13,240 nt of DNA, taken from assembly GCA_001805655.1 (NCBI GenBank), contig MHGR01000032.1, positions 1,381 to 14,620 on the forward strand. Reading direction: 5' to 3'. Shown piece by piece: positions 1 through 6,081 of this stretch. This DNA is from Omnitrophica WOR_2 bacterium RIFCSPHIGHO2_02_FULL_52_10 (lineage in GTDB: Bacteria > Omnitrophota > Gorgyraeia > Zapsychrales > Zapsychraceae). The notes under the pieces are model-generated. The model was not told the origin of the DNA, ran no database searches, and saw only the letters and a list, made by a program, of their open reading frames with translations. The stretch's first letter is position 1. Each line of letters begins with the position of its first letter. The position numbers and the translations under genes are program-made.

Positions 1-257
1 GCCGTGTCGTCCTTAAGATGCTCCTGATTGACATCAATGCGCATCGGATGGAGTTTCAACTGGCCCAGCCTTTCCTCCTCCATGGGGACACAGATTAATC
101 CGCGCGCGTATTTTGCCAAAAAATTGACCTTTTCGGGAGTTATAAACTGCGCCGCACATAAGAGGTCGCCCTCATTCTCACGCCCTTCATCGTCCATGAC
201 GACAACCATTTTCCCCTGGCGTAAATCCTCTAAAACTTCAGCGATGGTATTAAACAT
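1..257 (-). CDS. ribB: 3,4-dihydroxy-2-butanone-4-phosphate synthase (RibB or RibBA), 5' part, cut by the window edge
   Basis: RibB converts ribulose 5-phosphate to 3,4-dihydroxy-2-butanone 4-phosphate plus formate, supplying the four-carbon unit of riboflavin in the cytoplasm. I translated the first 85 codons by hand. Residues 22-31 read DDEGRENEGD, the acidic metal- and substrate-binding signature of the family, followed by LLCAAQFITPEKVNFLAKYA and ARGLICVPM, which are also typical. The ATG at 257-255 follows AGGA (complement of 265-268) with a ten-base gap, so the start is well supported. The 3' part lies outside, so I cannot tell whether this is stand-alone RibB or a RibBA fusion with GTP cyclohydrolase II. 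A strong promoter lies upstream at 426-454, giving a leader of about 160 bases. I am confident of the family. Confidence 0.93.
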   Translation of the reverse strand, partial: MFNTIAEVLEDLRQGKMVVVMDDEGRENEGDLLCAAQFITPEKVNFLAKYARGLICVPMEEERLGQLKLHPMRIDVNQEHLKDDT

Positions 258-425
258 AATATTTTCCTGGCGGGTACGTTTGGTATTTGGTTTATACGTG
301 CATGTCCTTGCGCACACAGGAGATTTTCATTGAAGGAAAATAGAATTTGGATAGAGAGAAGTCCGAAAACCATTGCAGTAAATTAGGTTATAAAAAATTA
401 AATTGTCGCCCCCTCTGAAGGGTGT

Positions 426-454
426 ACTATATTCTAAATATTAATACTTGTCAA
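426..454 (-). promoter_or_regulatory. sigma70-type promoter for ribB
   Basis: On the minus strand, TTGACA (complement of 449-454) is a perfect -35 hexamer. It is followed after exactly 17 bases by TATAGT (complement of 426-431), a five-of-six -10 match. Transcription should start around 414-419, giving ribB a leader of roughly 160 bases. The -35 overlaps that of the opposing pncC promoter by five bases, so polymerase probably cannot occupy both at once. A small dyad, CCCTCTGAAGGG at 411-422, sits just after the -10 and could be an operator, but I know of no regulator that binds it. Confidence 0.7.
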
Positions 455-476
455 GATTTTTATATTCTCCTATACT
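448..476 (+). promoter_or_regulatory. sigma70-type promoter for pncC-thpR
   Basis: TTGTCA at 448-453 (five of six to the -35 consensus) is followed by a 17-base spacer and TATACT at 471-476 (five of six to the -10 consensus). The -10 ends six bases before the ATG at 483, so the predicted +1 falls on or next to that A. No Shine-Dalgarno sequence lies between 455 and 482, which agrees with a leaderless message. The -35 is shared, in reverse complement, with the ribB promoter. Confidence 0.65.
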
Positions 477-482
477 AGCCGT

Positions 483-950
483 ATGGATTTAGAGAGAAAA
501 ATCGGCCAAAAACTCATTCGGTCCGGAAAAACCCTAGCCATAGCCGAATCGTGTACCGGAGGTTTGCTGTCCAACCGTTTGACCAATGTTCCGGGCTCTT
601 CCCAATTCCTGAAATTGTCCATCGTGGCCTACAGCAACGCCGCAAAAATAAAACTGCTTAAGGTCCCCAAAAGGCTCATCCGCCAAAACGGGGCCGTCAG
701 CAACCAGGTCGCTGTTGCCTTGGCCAAAAATGTGAGAAAAATCCTGAAAACTGATTTCGGCATTGGCATTACGGGCATTGCCGGGCCAAGCGGTGGCAGC
801 CGCTTAAAACCGGTCGGCTTAACCTATATTGCCGTATCAACTCCCTTCGATACATTATGCCTAGAGTGCCGATTTAAAGGAACCCGATCCTTTATCAAAG
901 CTCAGGCCGTTCATCAGGCTTTACGGACCCTTGAGGAGTTCTTAATTTGA
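483..950 (+). CDS. pncC: nicotinamide-nucleotide amidohydrolase (PncC, CinA C-terminal family)
   Basis: PncC deamidates nicotinamide mononucleotide to nicotinic acid mononucleotide, returning the product of NAD breakdown to NAD synthesis. At 155 residues this is a stand-alone CinA C-terminal domain; the N-terminal molybdopterin-binding-like domain of full CinA is absent. Visible signatures are AESCTGG at 21-27, with the presumed catalytic Ser23, then VAYSNAAK at 48-55, which carries the conserved Tyr and Lys, and GITGIAGPSGGS near residues 95-106 followed by KPVGL. The ATG at 483 is the only start that keeps the first helix, and it has no Shine-Dalgarno sequence; translation is probably leaderless. 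thpR follows after ten bases, so the two are likely cotranscribed. In many bacteria cinA and thpR lie next to recA, which is not here. Confidence 0.92.
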   Translation: MDLERKIGQKLIRSGKTLAIAESCTGGLLSNRLTNVPGSSQFLKLSIVAYSNAAKIKLLKVPKRLIRQNGAVSNQVAVALAKNVRKILKTDFGIGITGIAGPSGGSRLKPVGLTYIAVSTPFDTLCLECRFKGTRSFIKAQAVHQALRTLEEFLI

Positions 951-960
951 TCCGCCCAAC

Positions 961-1533
961 ATGAGCGACGCCATCCGCACGTTTATTGCCGTTCCCTTCA
1001 GCCCGACCCTGCGGCAGGTTATCGTCAAGGTTCAAGCGGAACTGAAAAAATTGGACATGGATGTTAAATGGGTCGAGCCGGAAAACATCCATTTAACCCT
1101 TCAATTCCTCGGGGACGTAAATCCGGGAAAAATTGCCGCGTTGAAAACGGTTCTGAACGAGCTCTACAAAGACGTCAAGACCATAAAGACGCGCGTTCAT
1201 TCCGTGGGGGCCTTCCCCGACAGCCGCCGCCCCCGCGTCATTTGGATAAGCCTGGAAGACAGGCAGGGCCAAATCGCGGGATTAGCCGCGATGTTAAACA
1301 ACGGTCTTGGCAAAATTGGTTACCAGAAAAATCCTAAACCCTTTAAGCCGCATATCACTCTAGGGCGGGTACGCTCGCCCAAAAACGCCGGCGCGCTCGC
1401 ACGGACCATGCACGGCTATGCGCTCAGCAAAGATCACGGGGAAGCGCTGGACCGCATTGTTTTGTTCAAAAGCACCCTGACTCCCGCCGGCCCGATCTAC
1501 GCGCCCCTGCACACAGTTAACCTTCAAGAATAA
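961..1533 (+). CDS. thpR: RNA 2',3'-cyclic phosphodiesterase (ThpR/LigT, 2H phosphoesterase)
   Basis: Family members open 2',3'-cyclic phosphate ends of RNA to 2'-phosphate and can ligate tRNA half-molecules in vitro; the physiological role in bacteria is unclear. The 190-residue product has both HxT catalytic motifs of the 2H superfamily: HLTLQFLG with His44 and Thr46, and FKPHITLGRVR with His131 and Thr133. The N-terminal strand RTFIAVPF is also typical, and the length fits the family. No good Shine-Dalgarno sequence lies close to the ATG; GGAG at 934-937 inside pncC is too far away. Translation may therefore depend on ribosomes arriving from pncC ten bases upstream. A 7-bp AT-rich inverted repeat (1527-1533 with 1540-1546) spans the stop codon. 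Confidence 0.93.
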   Translation: MSDAIRTFIAVPFSPTLRQVIVKVQAELKKLDMDVKWVEPENIHLTLQFLGDVNPGKIAALKTVLNELYKDVKTIKTRVHSVGAFPDSRRPRVIWISLEDRQGQIAGLAAMLNNGLGKIGYQKNPKPFKPHITLGRVRSPKNAGALARTMHGYALSKDHGEALDRIVLFKSTLTPAGPIYAPLHTVNLQE

Positions 1534-1566
1534 CCGTCTTTATTCTACAAAAATTCAAGTTTCCTG

Positions 1567-1595
1567 TCGTCACGCCTTCACAACACCAGTATAAT
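1567..1595 (+). promoter_or_regulatory. candidate promoter for the two-gene membrane/glycosyltransferase unit
   Basis: TATAAT at 1590-1595 is a perfect -10 hexamer, with a weaker -35 (TCGTCA, 1567-1572, four of six) 17 bases upstream. Transcription would begin near 1602, giving about 29 bases of leader before the ATG at 1631. The site lies in the 97-base gap after thpR. It may allow the membrane genes to be expressed apart from pncC-thpR, although read-through is equally possible because no strong terminator is visible. Confidence 0.45.
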
Positions 1596-1630
1596 ACTTC
1601 TAACCGTTTGATAAAAGTTTAACCTCAATC

Positions 1631-2383
1631 ATGGCCAGCCAAATTTCCGAACCTGATCCACCGGACGCCCGCGCAAAATACCTCGTCTCTTTTTTGATCG
1701 TTTTTGGGATTTCCTCCCTGTTTTTCTGGGCCATGACCGCCCAAATGCTTGACTCGTCCCTGCCGGAACTCACCCGGGAATTCAAGAACATGCTTTTTTA
1801 TCCCAACATGAACCTTTGCATCGTTGGAGAGATCCAGGGCCATAATGTCTTGAAATTGTTTTATTACTTTCTGGTTTTCGTTCTGATGATGATGAGCGGA
1901 TATTTCGTGCTCTTTGTCTACGACCCCCGCAAAACGCCAAAGGCCTCTTTACAGCAAGTCCTTTCCGCTGCAGGCCTGACTTGCCTGTTGCTCTACTCGG
2001 GGATTCAACAAATTCACCGGATGGATTATCTCAGGTATGAGCAGGCATCCTTCAAGAAAAAAAGCCCCATGGATAAATATGCGGCGGTGTTCGGCGGGCT
2101 TTACACGTTTCCCCAAGCATCCCAAGACCTCCTTGCCGGGCGCCATCAAGGCGACATGATCACGGACTTTGATCTTTCCCAAAGCCCTTACATGTTCCAC
2201 CACCGAGTTCTCTCGTACTTCTTTTACCCGTATCTCTCTTTGCGCTTTGATAACCAAACGCCCAAGGACGTCTTATTTCTCTACCATAAGGCGAATCCGC
2301 TTGATCATTTGCCTGAAAACCACAAAATTCTCCTGAAGAGCGATGATGACAGTTTTATTTTGGCAGTCAAGGAGCGGCCTTAA
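1631..2383 (+). CDS. unrecognised three-TM membrane protein next to a GT-C glycosyltransferase
   Basis: I do not recognise a named family for this 250-residue protein. It has a short polar N-terminus, then hydrophobic segments at about 17-36, 76-97 and 109-124, and a soluble tail from about 125 to 250. The tail contains a Tyr/Phe-rich stretch, HHRVLSYFFYPYLSLRF near 190-206, then DVLFLYHKANPLDHLP and a final strand, SFILAVKE. With three segments the tail would lie on the opposite side of the membrane from the N-terminus, possibly outside the cytoplasm. The start is the first Met before TM1; there is no clear Shine-Dalgarno sequence. The stop codon abuts the ATG of the next gene, a GT39-like enzyme, so coupling and a shared role in envelope glycosylation are likely. 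That function is inferred from context only. Confidence 0.7.
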   Translation: MASQISEPDPPDARAKYLVSFLIVFGISSLFFWAMTAQMLDSSLPELTREFKNMLFYPNMNLCIVGEIQGHNVLKLFYYFLVFVLMMMSGYFVLFVYDPRKTPKASLQQVLSAAGLTCLLLYSGIQQIHRMDYLRYEQASFKKKSPMDKYAAVFGGLYTFPQASQDLLAGRHQGDMITDFDLSQSPYMFHHRVLSYFFYPYLSLRFDNQTPKDVLFLYHKANPLDHLPENHKILLKSDDDSFILAVKERP

Positions 2384-3826
2384 ATGTTTTCGACCTATAT
2401 TCATCTCCTGCTCGGCATCCTGATTCCATTTTCGGCAGGATACGTATCGGTTGAGCACATGTGCCGCGAAAGCCGACTCCCGCTCTCTTTGCGGCTGGCG
2501 CTTTCTTACGGCGTCGGATTGGGCCTGGTCGCCTTCTGGATGTTTGTGCTTTATACGCTCCGTCAGCCATTTCATCTCAATGCAATAAGAATGCCCTTGT
2601 TGGTTTATGTGCTCATAGGCGTGCTACCGCTTCTGAAACGGGTGAAATCCGCCCCTCCTTCATTTCCAAGAACGCCAAGAAAGTTTTTTCTTGCAAAATC
2701 GGACTTCCGGACGCCTATGGTCGTCTATGCCCTTTTCGCGGGGGTTCTGCTTTGTTATATCGCTCAAAACATGTATTTCGTTTTTTGGCGTTCACTGAAC
2801 GTCCCCTTATTATCATTTGACGCGATTGCGACGGTAGCCTTCAAGGCTAAAGTATTCTATTATGAGCCGCTTCCCCCGCCCCTGGGGCTGCTCCCTCATA
2901 GGACTTACCCGCTGTTTGTTCCTTTTACCGAAAGCTGGATCAGCTTCAATCTAGGGCATTGGGATGACATCCTCATCAAGGTCATCTTTCCCCTCGCCCT
3001 GTTGTCCTTCACCGTGATTTTTTATAATTTCCTGAAAGTATTGACGCGCCGGCTCTGGGCGCTCATGGGCTGCGCGATTCTTCTGTCCTCTAACCTGTTC
3101 ATCTACCATGCCACCATATCTTACAGCGATTTCTTCTTAATGTACTTTAACTGCGCCGCCGTTATGCTGCTGGTCCTCTGGCATCAAAATAAAACCGGCG
3201 GCCTGCTGTTGACCGCCTCCCTTTTCGCCGGGCTGGCGACATTCGTTAAATTGGAAGGCACGGCCTTCCTGTTGATTTATGCGGTGCTGTTTTTATTGAT
3301 CAACCTGTCCTCAACAGTGTTCAGCTTAAAAGAGAAACTGATCAACGGCATAAAATTCTTTGTCCTGAGTTTCGGGATCGCGGCGGCGTTCTATCTCTAT
3401 AAATGGATGAACAACGTCCTCAAGGAAGGCAGCGGCACCATGGATAAAACAGACTTCGATTTGTCCCTGGCTAAAATAACCCTTATCCCCCACATCCTTT
3501 ATAAGTTTGCCAATAATTTGCTGATGTCGGGAAACTGGAGCATTGTCTGGATTATCCTGGCTCTCAGCCTGATAGGAATGCGGGAAAGGCGGCGGACGGA
3601 GGAATGCACATTAATTCTTTTGAGTCTGTTTATGTTTTTCGGGCTTTATTTCGGTATCGCGCTGATGACCACCAACTACGTTTGGATTGCGGGTGAGAGT
3701 GAGGCGACGACCTTGTCCAGGCTTCTACTGCATTTTTACCCCTTAGCCGTGCTGCTGGTCGTGCTCTTAAACTATTCGTTTTGGTCGGACGGGGGGAAAA
3801 ACACGAGCTCCTTAAAACCCAAATAG
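2384..3826 (+). CDS. GT-C fold, GT39/PMT-like membrane glycosyltransferase
   Basis: This 480-residue polytopic protein has around ten hydrophobic segments. The first large non-membrane loop contains LLSFDAIATVAFKAKVFYYE (about 142-161), with an Asp (about 146) where GT-C enzymes carry their catalytic acid. It continues into HRTYPLFVPFTESWISFNLG and GHWDD, a pattern I associate with GT39-type relatives. Later come GLATFVKLEG (about 283-292) and a C-terminal SRLLLHFYPLAVLL, also usual in this group. Such enzymes transfer sugars from polyprenyl-phosphate donors outside the cytoplasmic membrane; donor and acceptor here are unknown. AAGGAG at 2369-2374 gives a good ribosome binding site nine bases before the ATG, which abuts the previous stop. 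The last 55 bases overlap the end of the opposing methyltransferase-GT2 gene. Confidence 0.82.
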   Translation: MFSTYIHLLLGILIPFSAGYVSVEHMCRESRLPLSLRLALSYGVGLGLVAFWMFVLYTLRQPFHLNAIRMPLLVYVLIGVLPLLKRVKSAPPSFPRTPRKFFLAKSDFRTPMVVYALFAGVLLCYIAQNMYFVFWRSLNVPLLSFDAIATVAFKAKVFYYEPLPPPLGLLPHRTYPLFVPFTESWISFNLGHWDDILIKVIFPLALLSFTVIFYNFLKVLTRRLWALMGCAILLSSNLFIYHATISYSDFFLMYFNCAAVMLLVLWHQNKTGGLLLTASLFAGLATFVKLEGTAFLLIYAVLFLLINLSSTVFSLKEKLINGIKFFVLSFGIAAAFYLYKWMNNVLKEGSGTMDKTDFDLSLAKITLIPHILYKFANNLLMSGNWSIVWIILALSLIGMRERRRTEECTLILLSLFMFFGLYFGIALMTTNYVWIAGESEATTLSRLLLHFYPLAVLLVVLLNYSFWSDGGKNTSSLKPK

Positions 3827-5193
3827 CACGCCCGCAACAAATGCAATCCGTGGCGAAAGGCCTTCATCTTGGATTCCCCGGATTTGCGCGACATGTAATG
3901 CACGGGCACCTCCATGATTTTTTTTCCTGTCCTGGCCGCGCCGAACAGCAGATCAAAGTCCCCCCATTTATCCAAGCCCCACCGGATGCGCCCGAGGTCC
4001 TTCTTGTAAAAAGCCTTTGTCCCGCATAACGTGTCGGTCAAATTCTGCTGGGTGATGAAAGACATCGTCAGCCCGAATATCTTGTTCCCCAGGAGGTTCA
4101 ACGTCCGCATGGCCTGATTTTCCATGGGATAAACCATCCGCGTCCCGTTCACAAACTGGCAAAGGCCTTTATTCAGAGGGTCGAAAAACCGGGGCAGCTC
4201 TTCGGGGAAGGTGGAAATATCCGCGTCCAAAATCATCAGGACTTCCTGGGTCGCCGCCTCAAACCCCCGCCGGACGGCATACCCCTGGCCGCGGTTAGGG
4301 CTGTAATCAATCAGCTTAAGGTTGGGATAATCCTTTTGCATGTCTTTGACCTTTTGGGCGGTGTTATCCGTGCTGCAGTCATTGACGACAATGATTTCCG
4401 TTGCCTTCCCCATTTTGGGAACGCGCCTCACGGCCTCTTCAATGTTATCCTCCTCATTGTAGCAGGGAATGATTACCGAGCAGCCTAACCCAAGGTCAAT
4501 ATTATTTTTGACGGTGGGGTGAATAAGCATGTATTGAACAGCCGATAATTTCTGAATCCCCCACATCCTTGTGCCGAGCGCATTGGCCAAAAAGGAGAGC
4601 ACCGGGATTCTTTTCGGGAATAACAGCAGATACCCGCTGTAGCTGACAGCAAAATCCATCAATTCCAGCATCTTGGTCAGGTTGCGCTTTTCAATGAAAT
4701 TATGGGGCCCCTCGGGCATCTTGGCGCCGAACCTCTCCATGACGGCCAAAATCGGATCCCACCAGGGATTGATGGTCGTTAGAATAACCTGTGTTTCCGC
4801 ATGGCAGAAGCGGTATAAATTCTGAAAAACGTCCATGACATCCCGGACATGGTCCACGACATCGACCATAATGACGTAGTCAAATTTTTCATCGATCGGA
4901 AGGGATTCAACGGGGGAGTGGATAAACGTATACTGGGGGAATTTCTTGCCGGCCAGCTCGACCATGTTTTTGCTGATATCAATGCCGACCCCCCGCCGGG
5001 GACGCATGGCGGCCAGGATTTCGCCGGTACCGCAGCCTACTTCAAGGACACTGCCTCCCGGAGGGATAATCCGCGCAATGAATGTCTTGATGGTGCTGTA
5101 ATAGTAGGCGTTCTTTTTCTTCCAGTAGTCGTAGTTCGGGGCTATTCCGTCAAAGTGCTCCTCAACGGATTCTTTGGTCATGGTGAAGGACAT
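3772..5193 (-). CDS. fusion protein: SAM-dependent methyltransferase plus DPM-like GT2 glycosyltransferase
   Basis: The 473-residue protein joins two enzymes. Residues 1 to about 185 form a class I methyltransferase: motif I VLEVGCGTG at 49-57, the acidic end of strand 2 in GVGIDIS (69-74), and FDYVIMVDVVDHV (104-116). Residues 237-473 form a GT2 domain of the dolichol-phosphate-mannose-synthase type: SVIIPCYNEEDN (239-250), VVNDCSTDNT, NRGQGYAVRRGFEAAT, the metal-binding DAD at 323-325, DTLCGTKAF (387-395) and WGDFDLLF (410-417). No C-terminal membrane helices follow, so it is probably cytoplasmic or peripheral. The GT2 part likely charges a polyprenyl phosphate with a sugar; the methyltransferase substrate is unknown. 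Met5 is an alternative start; neither has a good Shine-Dalgarno sequence. It lies 13 bases after the yccA-like gene and overlaps the GT-C gene convergently. Confidence 0.88.
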   Translation of the reverse strand: MSFTMTKESVEEHFDGIAPNYDYWKKKNAYYYSTIKTFIARIIPPGGSVLEVGCGTGEILAAMRPRRGVGIDISKNMVELAGKKFPQYTFIHSPVESLPIDEKFDYVIMVDVVDHVRDVMDVFQNLYRFCHAETQVILTTINPWWDPILAVMERFGAKMPEGPHNFIEKRNLTKMLELMDFAVSYSGYLLLFPKRIPVLSFLANALGTRMWGIQKLSAVQYMLIHPTVKNNIDLGLGCSVIIPCYNEEDNIEEAVRRVPKMGKATEIIVVNDCSTDNTAQKVKDMQKDYPNLKLIDYSPNRGQGYAVRRGFEAATQEVLMILDADISTFPEELPRFFDPLNKGLCQFVNGTRMVYPMENQAMRTLNLLGNKIFGLTMSFITQQNLTDTLCGTKAFYKKDLGRIRWGLDKWGDFDLLFGAARTGKKIMEVPVHYMSRKSGESKMKAFRHGLHLLRACYLGFKELVFFPPSDQNE

Positions 5194-5206
5194 AAGCGGT
5201 CTTTAT

Positions 5207-5989
5207 TTAGCGGCGCTCGCGTAATTTTGACAGCAAACGCAGGATCTCGACATAAAGCCAGACCAGCGTCACGATCAGCCCGAAGGCCGCATACCATTCC
5301 ATATACCTCGGGACACCCATGGCCGAGCCTTGCTCGATGAAATCAAAATCCAGGACCAGGTTTAACGCGGCCAAGGTGACGACGAACAAACTGAACGCGA
5401 TGCCGAAGGGTCCGCTGCTGTTGAGCAGCGGAATCGAGGCCCCGAAAAAGCTCATGATGAAACTGACAAAATAAATCAGGCAGATCGCGCCCGTGGCCGC
5501 GACAATGCCTAACTTAAAATTCTCGGTCGGCTTGACCAGGCCTGATTTATAGGCCGTCAGCAGGCAAAACAGGGCGCCGAAGGTCAATGCCACCGCCTGG
5601 ACCACTATGCCAGGATACTGAAGCTCCAAAAGGGCGGACAATCCCCCAAGAAACAACCCTTCCAGGACCGCATAGACCGGCGCTGTCACGGGGGACCAAT
5701 CTTTCTTGAAAATCGTTATAAAACCGGCGATCATCCCGCCGAAGATCCCCAGCATCATAAGCGGCCCGGCAGATGAAGCGGCGGTCTGCCCGACCCCCTC
5801 CATCCCCTCATACACAGCCACCGGCTGGGCGATCTTGCCCCACACCCAGGAAGCGGAAATAACCAGCAGGGCGAGTAAAATAAACGATTTATTGACGGTC
5901 CCCTGCAAGGTCATAGTTTCACCCGCGCCCAGTCCGCGGGCTTGTTGGAACACCTGGGCATTTAATGCCGGATTAGCCGTTCTCATCAT
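5207..5989 (-). CDS. Bax inhibitor-1/YccA family membrane protein
   Basis: A 260-residue integral membrane protein of the BI-1 (TMBIM) superfamily. The soluble N-terminus MMRTANPALN is typical of the YccA-like branch. Roughly seven hydrophobic segments follow from residue 33. The C-terminal signature is LDFDFIEQG, then PRYMEWYAAFGLIVTLVWLY and a basic end, LSKLRERR. Related proteins are pH-sensitive calcium leak channels (Bacillus YetJ) or modulate the FtsH protease (E. coli YccA); which applies here cannot be told. The start is fixed by a perfect AGGAGG (complement of 5998-6003) eight bases before the ATG; a second ATG follows immediately. It lies 92 bases after pgpA and 13 bases before the methyltransferase-GT2 gene. 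The strong ribosome binding site and structured upstream gap suggest its own translational control. Confidence 0.92.
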   Translation of the reverse strand: MMRTANPALNAQVFQQARGLGAGETMTLQGTVNKSFILLALLVISASWVWGKIAQPVAVYEGMEGVGQTAASSAGPLMMLGIFGGMIAGFITIFKKDWSPVTAPVYAVLEGLFLGGLSALLELQYPGIVVQAVALTFGALFCLLTAYKSGLVKPTENFKLGIVAATGAICLIYFVSFIMSFFGASIPLLNSSGPFGIAFSLFVVTLAALNLVLDFDFIEQGSAMGVPRYMEWYAAFGLIVTLVWLYVEILRLLSKLRERR

Positions 5990-5997
5990 AGTCTTAC

Positions 5998-6003
5998 CCT
6001 CCT
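5998..6003 (-). promoter_or_regulatory. strong ribosome binding site of the yccA-like gene
   Basis: AGGAGG on the minus strand lies eight bases before the ATG at 5989-5987. It is the best Shine-Dalgarno match in the window and settles the start. It stands just downstream of the inverted repeats at 6012-6079. Confidence 0.85.
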
Positions 6004-6011
6004 GTAAAATT

Positions 6012-6079
6012 TGACACAGGGCTCATGTCATCAAGACACATAAGATTGCCTATGTCTTGGATCTTGCCCCTTGTGTCTT
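6012..6079 (-). other. nested and alternative inverted repeats, candidate structured leader or processing site
   Basis: In the 92-base gap between pgpA and the yccA-like gene, the arms AAGACACA and TGTGTCTT (6072-6079 and 6033-6040) form a perfect 8-bp inverted repeat. It encloses AAGAT/ATCTT (6042-6046 with 6061-6065). A third copy of the left arm, AAGACATA (complement of 6051-6058), could pair with the same right arm instead. Closer to the gene, TGACA/TGTCA (6012-6016 with 6026-6030) makes another short stem with a nine-base loop. No U-run follows, so this is not a standard terminator. The competing pairings could be a regulatory leader, an RNase processing site, or a chance arrangement. 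Confidence 0.4.
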
Positions 6080-6081
6080 TG

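Noticed and set aside
258..430. FMN riboswitch upstream of ribB
   Set aside because: Expected from gene identity, but the conserved core segments of the RFN element are not visible on the minus strand.
1527..1546. Inverted repeat AGAATAA/TTATTCT at the thpR stop, as a terminator
   Set aside because: The 7-bp stem is entirely weak and AT-rich, and is followed by ACAAAAATTC rather than a U-run on the plus strand.
4849..5340. 163-codon plus-strand open frame across the methyltransferase-GT2 and yccA-like genes
   Set aside because: It is antisense to two well supported genes and shows no domain pattern.
6010..6035. Promoter directly in front of the yccA-like gene
   Set aside because: TTGATG could serve as a -35, but the matching -10 position reads AATTTT, a poor match that would start transcription at the ribosome binding site.
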